A stretch of DNA of 64,000 nt from NCBI GenBank assembly GCA_023014365.1, contig JAEBUN010000006.1, forward strand, positions 1,736,001 to 1,800,000, read 5' to 3'. Shown here in pieces: positions 9,721 through 21,957 of the stretch. The DNA comes from Lepiota brunneoincarnata (Eukaryota; Basidiomycota; Agaricomycetes; Agaricales; Agaricaceae). The notes under the pieces are model-generated. The model did not search any database. It saw only the letters and a list, made by a program, of their open reading frames with translations, and was not told the origin of the DNA. Every line of letters starts with the position of its first letter. The first letter of the stretch is position 1. Made by a program: the position numbers and the translations under genes.

Positions 9721-12700
9721 CTATCTAGGTGTCCGTTCCGGTGGCGAAGGAGGCTTAAACAACTCAGGAAGCTGCTGCAAAAGTGATTGTGCACCCGAAC
9801 TTTCTGTCCCCCACCCACCTCCACCCCTGCTCGATTCCGCATACCGACCCGCAACTGTGCCCGTCCCCACGGGGGCATTAGCACTGGGAACGGAACTGGG
9901 ACCCTCATTCTCACCCCCACTTCCACTTCCACTTCCCCCACTCCCACTTGCACTCGCGCTCCCGCCTCCACTTCCATTAGGCCTTCTGTGCCCATTCCCA
10001 AACACATTCGACCTCGGCGAAATCAAAGGGACGGGTATCGCGTCAGGAGGAAGCCGGCTCACATACCCCTCGGCTCTCACACTCCCAGGAAACAACATCA
10101 CAGGATCATTCTTTTCAGGAACAAGCATATTCTCCCTCGATCTTGTCATCTCTCTGGTTCTCGGTGTGAGGGAGACGAGAGGGAATAGGAAGGGGTGGGG
10201 ATAGAGGCTCATCCTCATCTTCATGTGCCTGGGTACTCGCATCCCATCCAGAACTCCCACTTACACTCTGTCGCCCCTGCAAAAGTCGCTCTAACTCCTG
10301 TGATAGTCTCGTCTTCGCTCTGCATCGGCGAAAGGCGTCCTCGCTCCAAAGGACACCCATGTCCATTTCCATTTCCACCACCACCACTACCACCACCACC
10401 ATCACCGAATTCACTAGTAGGCTGTGACAAAACTCTCACTCGAGACATTTCTTATATGTCGCCCATCACGGAACTCCACTTCCCGCGGCGTAGCGAGGTA
10501 GACGTTGCGCACACTTGCACCATCCACTTGCATCGGCGCACGTTGCATCAACGACGACGTTTCATCATCGCTGGCTGACCATCCGCGTTGATGCTGCCCT
10601 GCAGGTTCGCCTGGTGTGCGAGGGAGACTGGTACTAGAGGCCGATCGAATATGTTGGTATTGAGGCGGCGGGTGGGGGGGAGGGTGATATATGGCATTGT
10701 TGTGCGCTTTCGGATGTCGATTCGGTTGGAAGCGGGAGGGAGTTTCATTAGCCAATGGCCGTGGAATTCCTGCGTAGGGATCGAATTCGGGTTGGGATGG
10801 TGGGTGACCGTGGAGCGCCTCATCACTAGCCGAGATAGAAGATAGGGGCCGTCCGGAAGAGTCGCTTCCTTTGGGTGTACGCAGAATCGAAAACTGACCC
10901 ATGGAGGTGTTTGAGCTCTGGTGGTTCAGCTCTTGGGGCGCTGATGGAAGCGGTCGTGAGCTCGAACCCGAGCCGGAATTAGAGCGGTCCGTAGCGCTAT
11001 CGCCTGATGATTCAGCGCCTGCATGCTGGTTGTTGTTGAGGGAGGTTTGGGACGCCGAGGGATGGTGAAGCGAAGTATACGACATGTTATCGCCTGGGCG
11101 TGGACGAAGGTGCGTGGGTTGGTTTTTGAGGGAGGCTTGTGTTGATTCCGGAGGCGAAGGCCGAAGGGCAGGGTGCATGTATGGAGTGGAGTTGTTAGAG
11201 CCTGCTGCAGTTGAAGTCCCAGCATTGGGAGCGGAGGGGTTACGAGAATGACCCCGTGTAGCATCGTCAAGTTGGGTTTTCACACGCAGTTGGGGAGACG
11301 GAGTTCGGCGCGGTGTAGGCCGTTTGGTAGTTGGAGGGTCCGGTGCGGGTCCAAGAGGTGGTGGTGGCAGGAGAGGAGGTGGACCAGGAGACTGGATCTA
11401 GGGGTAAATATACAGTCAGTGACCTGTATTTCAAATTACGAATGAAGCATACTGAGGTCTGGGCTGTGGGCAATGGTTGGTGTGAGTCAAGTGACGGCGA
11501 TGGTGGAACAATCTGAAAATTCGAAAAGCTGAGAGTGGAAGTATCCTCCCTACGAGTATCCCCGCTTTCTGTTCTGGCGTTCACCATCCTTGCCGCAGCT
11601 GGAGCTGATCTAGTAGGCGTGCCATGTGTTGTACTCCCAGACTCGACTGTAAAGTCCGGATCATCGCCTCGGATGAGAAGGACACTGTTTGCAACCGCGC
11701 GCCTATCCGTGTCCGTAACCGAGTCTGTCCCTTGCGCCCGACGGCCAGAGCCACTTCCATTTCCACTTGCTCCCTGACTCGTCTGAAGATCCTCGTCTTC
11801 CTCTTCCGTGATCGTTGAGTATCGTCCTCGAGTTGCCGGCCAGCTCCCCATCCTCGCCGATAATGTCGACCCGCGGGACCCAGAGCCGAGGGTAGTGCGA
11901 TCAATATCATATCGGGGTGGAGGTGCACGGTTGACCACTGGCGCAGGTCGACGCCTCCATGGCATTATATCTTTCACTCGATCACCTATACTTCTCAGGG
12001 TTGCCTTCCCAGCCACACGCTGCTCGATGCTCAATCCGGAGGGTCGTCGAGGAGTAAAGGTGAGACGGTTACTGTGTGGCGGCGGCTCAGAGGAGAAGCT
12101 CATGGTTGATGGTGACCAATGGGATATCTCGACGGGAGATTCGACAATGGAGACGGGGCGGGGGACCATGAAGAACGACTCGTTGTCAGGGTGTTCGTCA
12201 TTGTCGATTTTCCAGTCGTCGTCTCTACCCTGGTGTCGGACATTTCGTGTTCGGGAAGTCAAGAGCGTTCTGACAGACGCTATTAGACCAGGGTAGTTCT
12301 TTGCTTTTTGATATCGTTCGTAGCGCTTCCGGTAGAGGAAGGCGAGACCAACAATGAGAAGAAGAGCCACGCCGACGATGATGGGGGTGATGATTTGTAC
12401 AAGTGTCCACGTGCTCGAAGCAAGTGCGGCTGGGGGAACCGATCACGGAGTAAGAGTAAGCCCAGCGACAAGAAAAAGTACTCACATTTCTGGGCCAACT
12501 CAGTGTTAAACGAGCCGTTGTTAAGCATAGTAAAAGCCCATAGTGGAATCTGCTCGCTTAGCCTGGTCATCCAACCGATGTCAGAATTGAGGTCAAGACC
12601 AGCTTGGCTACACTGATCCCGCCATTCAGCGTATCTTGAGCTGTTCGGTGCCTGATTTCCATCGGAGAGCTCGCAGCCACACCAGATGTTAAAGAAGACT

Positions 12701-13198
12701 GGGGTGCTATTATGTAGTTGAGCCCCCCAAGTCACTTCGTACTGGAAACGGAGAGACGCACCAAGTACATTTCGTGGGTTGGAAACTTGCCTGCCACATC
12801 CCTACCATACACCAGGGCTTTGCAACATCGATCAAACAAACCGTGGCGTGCGCGATTGGGGAGAAAACTCACCACGCCTTTGTTCACTATCATCCTTGCA
12901 ACCAAGATCCCCCATCCAATTCTTTAGCTCGCAGGGCCCCTTTCCATTGTCATTCTTGAGCTACGGCACACACAACAATCACGTCAAAAAAGGGCCGGTC
13001 CGCGGCGCCTGGGAGGAAAACGTACGATTTGAGCCCATTGAACATTCTGCGGAAGAAGTCAGACGTGAAATGGGAACTGAATAGCAAAGAAGCGCTCACA
13101 GAGGGATCTGCATAAACCTGGGAGGGGGGGAGGAAGATGGAGAGGAGGAAAGAAAGGAGGAGGGGCTGGAGAGAGAGTGCGGCCTTTGCAAGCACCAT
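9721..13198 (-). CDS. Receptor-like single-pass membrane protein
   Basis: The ATG at 13198 starts a signal peptide (MVLAKAALSLQPLLLSFLLS). After short introns there is an outer domain with paired Cys (NIWCGCEL, RDQCSQAGLDL) and a PLWAF motif. Then comes one membrane helix (IITPIIVGVALLLIVGLAFLY at about 12380-12310) followed by basic residues (YRKRYERYQK). A long Ser/Pro-rich tail of several hundred residues, presumably cytosolic, runs from about 12300 to 9721. The 3' part uses introns near 11400-11450 (GTATGC..CTAG), a 53-nt GTGAGA..GTAG intron near 10370-10440, and one with a GTAAGT donor near 10240. This architecture is common in Agaricomycetes and uncharacterised as far as I know. Its Cys-bearing outer domain with a long disordered tail suggests a surface sensor or anchor. 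The exon chain is hand-built and small exons may be misplaced. Confidence 0.6.
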
Positions 13199-14879
13199 GG
13201 CATGACCCACTCAAGGAGTGGAGATGCGGCAAGAAGGTGAGTGAGGAGATGGTGGAGGCACGGAGAGAGCGTTCGAAGGTTATGAGATCAGCCGCCCAGA
13301 CTCTTGGGCTCTGCAGTACGACACTGGCTACAAGGGTCACCGGCCTGCGAGGAATTCATTCTACTCGTTCTCACGTTCAATACTACAACCGAAATACCAT
13401 CCAATACCATACTTCTTATATTTACTCACAGCCCTCCCCCTGCCTCAACAGAACGCACAGCAAATTATCTCAGCGACCCAACGACGGACGGGACAACGAC
13501 ATGACACCACCACCCGTGCCCTCTCCAACAGGCCCTGTCATCGCTACGACTCCTCATACATCAGCAACCCCCATGCCGCCCATCCCTTATCGCTCCTCCA
13601 ACCCTTTTCACCCACCCCGGCCTCTCCTGAGCCGCACATCGCGTAAACGGTGGCACGGAGACATCTCCGTCTGACGTCAATACAATTAGAAAGCATAGCC
13701 ATTCAGATTATCAAAGAGCAACTTCAGCTCCCCGCTATGCTTATTTCTACGTGTTAGAGAATCGACCCACAATAATAATTACAAAATAATCACACACCCA
13801 CACCCACAGGCAAAAAATACACCCATCACGACAAAATCCGGTCCGGTAAAGTCCAAGCGCTCATTGGCACCTCCTAAACATCAACCTGGTTTCCACAAAC
13901 CTCGGGCCAGCCTTAGCACCTTCCATTCTTCCATATCACCCTCCGCCACAGCGAACTCAAAAGTTGACTAACCTTGGTTGGACAAAATCTTGACCGTGCA
14001 ACCCAGTATCCCACGCAAGGAATCACCATATGGGCGTCGTAGTTTCTCCATCAGGACCAGCCATCACCGCATCACTTACGATCCTACGAAGAGGGTAAAT
14101 GCTCTCTCTGGACATAAGACACTCAGGAACGAACGGCATGGCCTTTTGACAGATACTTATGTAGCATGTGTGCATCGTCTGTTCTGATCTATCCGTGGCT
14201 CTGGCGCGCTTGATGAATGATATCCAGGAAATCTGCAGAACCATAGACCCGCATTTCCCCCGAAGCCTATGTAATATTTATATGCAGAGAAATGCAATAA
14301 ATGCATACGTACCTTGTCGTGTGCCGAAGAGTAGTCGGGAGCAGCCATTGGGAAGAAATTGGCGAAGAGGTCACTGTCAATCAAGGGGATCAAAATGATT
14401 TCACCATTTGAACATGACAATAATTGAGATCAGTAATAATCTCCTCCGGTTAGCCCGATCACATACTAGCTAACAGACAAAAATAACAACAAAAACTTTG
14501 AAATAGTTCATTCCTTGGACCTCCCCCTTCAAACAGGAGAGCTATAGTTCCCGCTCCAATCGAGCGACTGGAGGACGATCACCTTCACCTTCCAGACCCG
14601 GTGGAAACCCATCAACGATCTTATTCGAGTTAAATATGCTAGAATCCGATCCCGTTGACTTGGAAGCAATCAATTAAGTGTTTCTCGACTCGTAAAAGGA
14701 GATACGCAACCATCAGCATGCACATACCAAAAGCAACAATGGCCTAACCAGAATGCACAACTGAAACTACTTCTGGGAGATATTTTGTTTGCGATGCATG
14801 TTTATTATTTATTATAATCACGCCCAACCATCCCACGATCATCACATCATGCTTAAGCTACAAACCGACTCCATATAGC
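13199..14879. other. Intergenic, no supported gene
   Basis: The 5' flank of the receptor-like gene is purine-rich (GGAGG runs at 13120-13160) just inside its first intron. A 58-codon Pro/Ser-rich ORF at 13501-13674 points away from that gene but has no recognisable motif, so I do not call it. 13700-14880 is AT-rich with no conserved frame. Confidence 0.45.
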
Positions 14880-17170
14880 AATAGTTTTTGAAAGAATTCA
14901 TAATTCCACAAGGGGATCCTCTGCTAACCGACGACAAAAACATAACCCACAACAATCAACTTAATGTCAACAAGGTAAAAAATGATCGGCTTCAAAAACT
15001 GATACATATTAATGCCCGCGTATCAACCCTGGCATGGTAAAATAAGTATGTACAATACAACCAGAATCCTTGATCATCACTTGATTGGCGTGAGAGCGTC
15101 CAACAAATGGCAAAACAAAACAAGTCTAAAAACAAGAACAACAAAAAGTGGGGCTCGGTGTGTCCGACTCCTTCGCCAACACGGGACACCTAGCCCGAAA
15201 CCGAGACGAGTACCCCTTGGATAGGCTTTGGCACTAGGTTTGATGGGGAAGGGCCACGATGGCCAAGGCCAATTTCGATGGGATATGAAGCTTCTATGAT
15301 AACACATAGCATTCATTACATCGAGGCAATGAGATGATTACGGCCCGACCCAAGGCAGCTGACCAGAAATTCATCATCAATCAAACTTCTTTCTGGGAAG
15401 GTTCCGTTGATATCGACGAGTACTCACTCGGACATTAATTCCCAGATACTGTGTCTGAAGGGTGGGACATCGTGGTCTGTGTGCGCGGAGATCGGACTGC
15501 GATTTTCATCATGCAGCGGATGCCGCCCGTTCGCCCTCAGAGCCAAAATGGGGGGGGGGGGGGTTGTTTCTATCGAACACAACGTGACGAGTTGATGCCA
15601 CGATGGTCGTGCCCAGGAGAATATCACTGGACGGCAACCCAGTAGAGCGTATCTGCAAGCCCCGGAAAGCCTACTTAGTACCGATGATTTCCGGGCTGTA
15701 TTCCCTCTGAAAGTGACGGCAAGTTTCGTTAGTGGCCCCACGAACGAGCCACCATCTGTACTAGACCAATTAAAGTAACTATGACTTCAAGGAGCCACCA
15801 GCATTCTGCCACGGGATGAAATCGTTGCATACACAGTTAGAATTTGCCAGTAGTTGTTCAAGCAAAGGCGGCCACGATTTTTCCAGATGTGCTCTATATT
15901 TGACAATTTCGTAGCAAGATGTACTTCTTGCATGGCAGAACTTACTTCTTTTCGAAGGAGGGCTGCAACAGACAAGGTGGACAAGGCGCTAGTGCTTCTG
16001 GAGCTCGGTGGAGCTGTTTTGCTGTTTCACTCGCTGAATTCTCCCTGGAACCCTCCAGCAGATACACTCTGATTGTTGTCGGGCAGAATGAATGAAAATG
16101 TTACAAGATGACTGGAAGAGGTGCCGCAAGGATTGCTTGTGGGATGCTGCACTTTGTTCCACCAGCCTTGCGTAAGGTATTGTAAGCCGTGATTAGGAGA
16201 ATCGAGACAAAAAGAGTCGATGTATATTCGATGTTTAAGGTATTGTTAGCTCGAACCATCATGATGTTCCTCCATCACGGCTTTGAGGTGTCAGCGGGGT
16301 CTCCACACTCCCGCGCTTCCACTAATGATAGTCTCCACCGGCATGACTGCAGACCAGTCAATCCCTGGAAAGAACAAGGGAGACAAAGTTACTGTGTCAA
16401 GGCTCCTCATTCCATTGGTGGGAGTAGCATTTGGGGTGCATAATGCACGCTCTCGGGAATTCATGTAGTTGTAATGTAGATTGTTCCAGCTTATGGTATA
16501 AGTAGGAGTCCGGAGGCGAATGAGAGAGAGAGAGTTGGATCCAAACTTTCAACAGGATACTCCATTGCCGCTGCTTCTCTCCCTCACCTCAGTTCGAAAA
16601 GCAGATAAATCATGCAATGCCCACCCCTCCCCGTGAAGCTTGAGGCACGGGAACGCATGAACCCGTTGTTAGCCGTAGTAGACCCGTTACCAACAACACA
16701 CTATTGTCTCATGTACACCTTTAGGACAGCTAGCTCCATCTACCAGCTCTGTGCCTGCCAAGAATAGTCTTGTCAACCCAGTCGGCCTTCAAATAGGTGC
16801 TCCCGGGTGCAATAAATCCTCGTAAATCATTACTCCTACTCCAGTGGGAAGGCTACAGGGTGGAGGTCAGTGCTAGGAGTAGTCCTACCCTCTAAATGTG
16901 TACGCTTCGACAGGCCCACGTTGAGTCCTCTCAAGTTTTCAACACAACTTCCGACATTTCCAATTATGGCCTTTTATTCTGCCGCCTGTGGAAACAAGAA
17001 TTCAAAGTTTAAAATACGTCGAAACGCCCCACCGACTGGCGCTATAGACGCCAACATATGAAGGGTCGCCGGGTACGTGAAGCTCCAGAGCACTGTATAT
17101 TAAAGTCCAGCCTGAGGCCATACTCACCCTTCTACATCACCTGAATCCTCCGCCGACACTCCCCCACAGC

Positions 17171-19521
17171 ATGAACTCAATTATGACGCCCGGCGCACCG
17201 AATAGATACAACAAATACCTCCCTAACCTCGCCTTTAATTCCACTGTACAGTACTTTTTCTTGCGAGTGGTGTGCGCTTGCAGCAATTATAAACATTGCG
17301 CTCGCGCCAACCGAGTATGTTTTCCCCCTGGCCTACCCACTGGTTTTTGCAGTGCTTCCACTTGTGCACCATGGCATCAGGTTGTGTACCCACGTGATGA
17401 GGTCGATGGCGTCTTTTCTAACATCGCCGACAACCACAGCGCGTTTGGGCTATGGTGGATCCTCCGTGGTTGGGTAGACTTGATCTTGCTTGTAATAGAA
17501 ACCGCTGGTGAGTACTCTGGTATTTCGGAACTCATCTTGTTGTACTATCTCACCACGTTTTTGTGTATCGGTTCTAGGTGGAATCTTCTACTTGACCTTT
17601 TATCAAGAGTTCAACCTCCGATGGTCCACAGAGCGCTTTGTATTCTCAGGGGTGGTATGGTGGATCCTTGTCATCTCACTTGGTATTATTGGTGGCATTA
17701 GGGTTGCAAAGGCCGTCAGGTCGGGTGGAAAATCTCTGAGCGTCAAGCTGGATATTCGCCCAGATCGTCTGGATCCTGAAACCGTGGGAATGCAACCTGC
17801 TAGAAGGAATCAAACTCAAGGGGGGAAATGGTGGAAAGATGCAGGTGGAGTGCTTTTTGGAAGGGCAGTTTGGAAGGAGGTTCTCCCGTGGGTAGTACAC
17901 TCAACCATTTTCCCGATCAACAATAATGATAGCACCTTGTGCAGTGGGGAAACATCGTGGATCATCCACCCTCGAGGGGCCTTGGCCATCTTGATTACCG
18001 CAGCCCTCGCCTGCTTCGCATTGTTCAAAATCATCCTCGAGCCGATTAATGAATTAGGTCTAGTGCCCATCACGGAACTCAGAGGCCCTGATCTCGCTCA
18101 AGTTTTCAAGACAACCACACCGACTGTCTGGGGTGCAGCTCTTGTATGTCAATTACTATCCTCTGCCCTTGAAACTTTTGATCTTGGTTTTGGTAGATAA
18201 GGCCTCGTCTATTCAACTCCAACTATAGCTTATTTCGAGACGCAAGTCAAGGTGACCCCGTTGTGGGTTGGGGATTTGAGTAGGTTGCCATCCAATGATC
18301 CCTGTTACCTTGTCTTCTAACAGCAATCTTGAGACAAGCCCAATCCGGAATGCTTGTACGACCTGGAAGCATCCCTGAAGCATCCAGCTTACGGCCGTAC
18401 CCTGGACGCTGTTGTTTTTCGTTGTCCTCCGCGTCGTGAGGTCCCAGAAGGTGTGTCCAGTCGCAATCCCCTCCCCTGAATCAATGACTCGGTTTCTGAG
18501 TAGATCCTTCCTAGACCAGAAATACTCTCTGCTCCCTCTCGATGATATAGATGCCCGCCCAGACCTCTTGATCACTGTGAACTTCACGATGCTCGACGAT
18601 TCCACAGTCGCGGGGAAGGATATACGTTCTGGTTCGATGCAATTATTTGTTGCTCTGACTAGCGATCTCGACGATATTCCTTGTGACTACCGCACCGACA
18701 CCGTTGCTTCCTGGCGTTAACCTGATCGCCCTGACGAACTTAATACTCAGGCAACGCTTACGAGCACCACGGTTTTCCACTTTTGGGCTCTTTGACGTGC
18801 GTCTCGGGTTCATGCTCATGCTCGTGCTCCCGCTCCTGCAATGCATTGATCATTCGTATTTTCTAGGTTTATGATACATTCCTAATCTCTGACATGGCCT
18901 ATGTTTTAAATGACCCCCAAGGAGCCACACTAGGCGTTCCTCAGAGTCCCAATATTTCGACTATACGGATCTCCAACCAGATTGATCATTCCGATTGGAG
19001 GATCATTCAGGACATCAGGACAAAATCGATTTTAAGCGGGATGTCAGCCGTTGGCGGACTCGGAAACTTTTTCAGTGCCTGTCTTTATATTTTTGTTCGG
19101 CAGTTCGCTTTTGCGTCTTCTGTTCGGTGGGTCTTATCACGATGCCATCTGTTGTTGCAAGTGTCCCTAATAGCCCAAAACAGGCGTCAAAGCCATCTCG
19201 CCCTTTGGCTTGGTTCACAATTTCCATCAAGAGAGCATCGTTAAGGGATGCTTAGCTTACCTCCAGGATTCCGCTACGAAGCCAAAGCAATTCAGAGCGG
19301 ACGATGTCCTTGTGCTCCTTTTCGACACCCTCATTGATGTCGATTTGGTTGTTAGCGCCATTATGCAGGACCCGTCCCCAACCCCACAAGTCGCGAGCGT
19401 TCACAACGATAGCAACGTACAAGTGGCTGAGGGGAAGCGAGAAAAGAAGGATCGGGAGTCGACAAGCGACACGAGCAGCACAGGTCGACCATCGGGCGAT
19501 GTTCGGGTTGACCTGGAGTAG
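17171..19521 (+). pseudogene. Multi-pass membrane protein, copy 1 (frame-disrupted)
   Basis: It starts MNSIM and encodes an N-terminal helix pair, a HHGI/AFGxWWILRGWVDL segment split by an intron, LRWSTERFVFSGVVWWILVI, an ALAILITAALACFALFKII helix, a SILSGMSAVGGLGNFF motif and a C-terminal PFGLVHNFHQESIVKGCLAYL segment. The introns match those of the paralogues. Three places need one base removed to restore the frame: near 17280 (cgcttgcagc against cgcttcagc in copy 2), near 18243 (gcaagtcaagg against gcaatcaagg) and near 18676-18682. The intact protein would have about 600-700 residues and four or five membrane helices. I know this family only as uncharacterised Agaricomycete proteins, often in arrays. 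Either a pseudogene or a gene with sequence errors. Confidence 0.65.
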
Positions 19522-19839
19522 TGGCGGTTATCCGAATGACTATGTACTATTATTATATTACTGGCTGAGTCTTAATGACCTTCAGCATTTTTAAACGGAG
19601 GTCTGAATAATTCCTAAGGTGCAACTAGGCGTGACCCTCGTCTGTCAGCAATCTCTCTCCCATCCGCCAGGATCCCATCCTCGGATTAAACGACATCAAC
19701 AACATTTATTCAAATATTCCCCGGCCCGCAAACCATTGCGGATGAGCGCTGGGATATTGCCTATTTTCAGCCGGCAAGAGGCTGCCATTTCCTTGTCCCA
19801 CCGTTGATAACCCCTCAAGCAGTCCTTACAACGAGGCTT

Positions 19840-20064
19840 CTGGGCCACAGCAGAATGGATCCATCTCGAATCACCCCGCTCTCAACTCTACTGTACAACA
19901 CTTGTTCTTACGACCGGTATGCGCCTCAGCTATTACAAGCCTTGCACCTGCACCTGGTCTTGGGGACATTTCCCCCATGGGCCACCCACTCGTCTTCGCC
20001 TTGCTTCCGCTTTTACACCATGGCATCAGGTTAAGTAACGCATTGATAAAGCATCCTTGATTCT
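19840..20064 (+). pseudogene. Truncated first exon of a third paralogue
   Basis: This stretch matches 24655-24879 (the first coding exon and start of the first intron of the gene at 24640) and stops abruptly at 20064. The reading frame here is intact through LVFALLPLLHHGI, whereas the full copy downstream carries one extra base at about 24749. It lacks the start codon region. It is a leftover from the duplication junction. Confidence 0.75.
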
Positions 20065-20067
20065 GCA

Positions 20068-20097
20068 GGGACGTCCTCTCGGCTACGCGAGGACGTC
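20068..20097 (+). repeat. Palindromic repeat at the duplication junction
   Basis: The arms gacgtcctc (20070-20078) and gaggacgtc (20089-20097) are perfectly complementary around a 10-nt loop (tcggctacgc). The same 30-bp sequence occurs in reverse orientation at 27418-27447. It lies exactly where homology between duplication unit A and the third paralogue ends. It is probably the remnant tip of a mobile element. Confidence 0.75.
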
Positions 20098-20889
20098 GCG
20101 ATTACTAGCAAGCTGGCAAAAATAGCAGCAGTTTTTGAAAGACTTCATAATTCCGCAAGGGGATCCTCTGCTAACCGACCACAAAAATACAACCCACAAT
20201 AATCAACCAAATGCCAACAAGGTAAAAAATGATCGGCTTCAAAAACTGATACATATTAATGCCCGTGTATCAAGTCTGACATGGTAGAAAGTATGTACAT
20301 ACAATACAACCAGCATCATTGATTATTGATTATCACTTGACTGGCGTGAGGGCGTCCAACAAATGGCAAACAGAACAAGTCTAAAAACAAGAACAACAAA
20401 AGTGGAGCTCGGTTCATCCGACTCCTTCGCCGACCTACTACGACTACGGGAGGCTTAGCCCGAAACCGAGACGAGTACCCCTTGGATAGACTTTGGCACT
20501 AGGTTTGATGGGGAAGGGCCACGATGGCCAAGGCCAATTTCGATGTTATATGAAGCTTCTATGATAACACATAGCATTCATTACATCGAGGCAATGAAAT
20601 GATTACGGCCCTGCCCAAAGCAGCTGACCAGAAGTTCATCATCAATCAAACTTCTTTCTGGGAAGGTTCCGTTGATATCGACGAGTACTCACCCACTCGG
20701 ACATTAATTCCCAGGTAATACTGTGTCCGAAGGGTGGACATCGTGGTCTGTGCGCGCGGAGATCGGAATGCGATTTTCGCCATGCAGCGGATGCCGCCCG
20801 TTCGCCCTCAGAGCGAACATAGGGGTTTCTATCGAACACAACGTGACGAGTTGATGCCACGATGGTCGTGCCCGGGAATATCACTGGAC

Positions 20890-21957
20890 GGCACCTAATA
20901 TTGTCGGGCAGAATAGATGGAATTGCTTGCGGGATGCTGTACTTTGTTCCAACAGCCTTTGGTAAGGTATTGTAAGCCGTGATCAAGAGAATCGGGACAA
21001 AAGAGTCTGTGCACATTCGATGTTTTAGTTATTGTTCACTCCACGAATTCGAACTATCGCAATGTTCTCTCATCATGGCTTGAAATGTCAGCGAGATCTC
21101 CACATTCCCGCGCTTCCACTAATGATAGGACTCTCCATCGGCATGGCTGCAGACCGGCCAATCCCGGGAATGAAAAAGCAAGAAAATGACCGTGTCAAGG
21201 ATTGCACTACTCCCTAGCAATGGCCTCCACCCTGCAGGCCTCCCGCTGGAGTAGGCGTAATAATTCACAGGAATTCATTACACCTGGGAGCACCATTCCG
21301 AAGGCGGACTGAATTGGCAAGGGCTATTCCTGGCAAACATGGAGCCGGTGGATGAATATAGTGCATTGTTGGTCATAGTTCAACTACCACTTACAACAGG
21401 TCCGTGCGTTCCCGTGCGTCGAGCTTAGCACTGGGGGGAAGGGGGCGTTCTCCCTGAGCGGCTGTCGTTGCATGGTTTATATGCTTTTCGAACTGAGGTG
21501 TGGGAGAGAAGCAGCGGCATTGGAGTATCTTCTTGAAAGTTTGGACCCAACTCCCTGCCTCGCTCACTTCCGGACTCATATTTACCCACGCCATAGACCG
21601 GAACGATCTTTGTTACAACTAGATGAGCTCCCGAGAGCATGCACTACGACATCTCAAATGCTACCCCTACCAATGGGATGAAGAGCCTCTAACTCGACGG
21701 GCGCACGTTGATTCTCAAAATTTCAACACAACCTCCAACATATCCAATTATAGCCTTTATTCTGCCGCCTGTGGAAACAAGAAATCATAGTTTAAAATAT
21801 GTCGAAACGCCCCACCGACTAGGCCCTCTGGGTGTCAACATATGAGGAGTTGCCAGGGTGCGTGAATGCTCCATAACACTGTATATTAAACTCCAACCTG
21901 AAAGCTGTATTCACTCCTCTACATCACCTGAATACCCTGCCGACACTCCCCCACAAC
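20890..21957. other. Flank of the second paralogue, no gene
   Basis: This is conserved with the matching flank in unit A. The 124-codon minus-strand ORF at 20642-21016 is not kept open in unit A, so it is not supported. 21440-21620 is similarly uninformative. A short shared segment before each ATG (ctgtatatta followed by caacctgaaa/cagcctgagg, 40-75 bp upstream) may belong to the promoter. Confidence 0.45.

Larger units (their letters stand above)
14880..20064 (+). repeat. Tandem duplication unit A
   Basis: From about 14880 (tttttgaaagaattcataat) onward the sequence matches unit B from about 20130 over long stretches, at roughly 90 percent by eye. The order is the same: a ~750 bp non-coding flank (14880-15640), a further flank, paralogue 1 (17171-19521) and the first exon region of a second paralogue (19840-20064). 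Unit A has about 450 bp of extra flank (15645-16080) that is missing in unit B. Homology to the gene at 24640 stops exactly after 20064, where the palindromic repeat begins, so this is the duplication junction. Confidence 0.8.

Noticed and set aside
15550..15563. Run of 14 G residues as a functional element
   Set aside because: Unit B lacks the run at the matching place; it is more likely slippage or sequence error.
20642..21016. 124-codon minus-strand ORF in duplication unit B
   Set aside because: The matching region in unit A is interrupted, so the frame is not conserved between copies.
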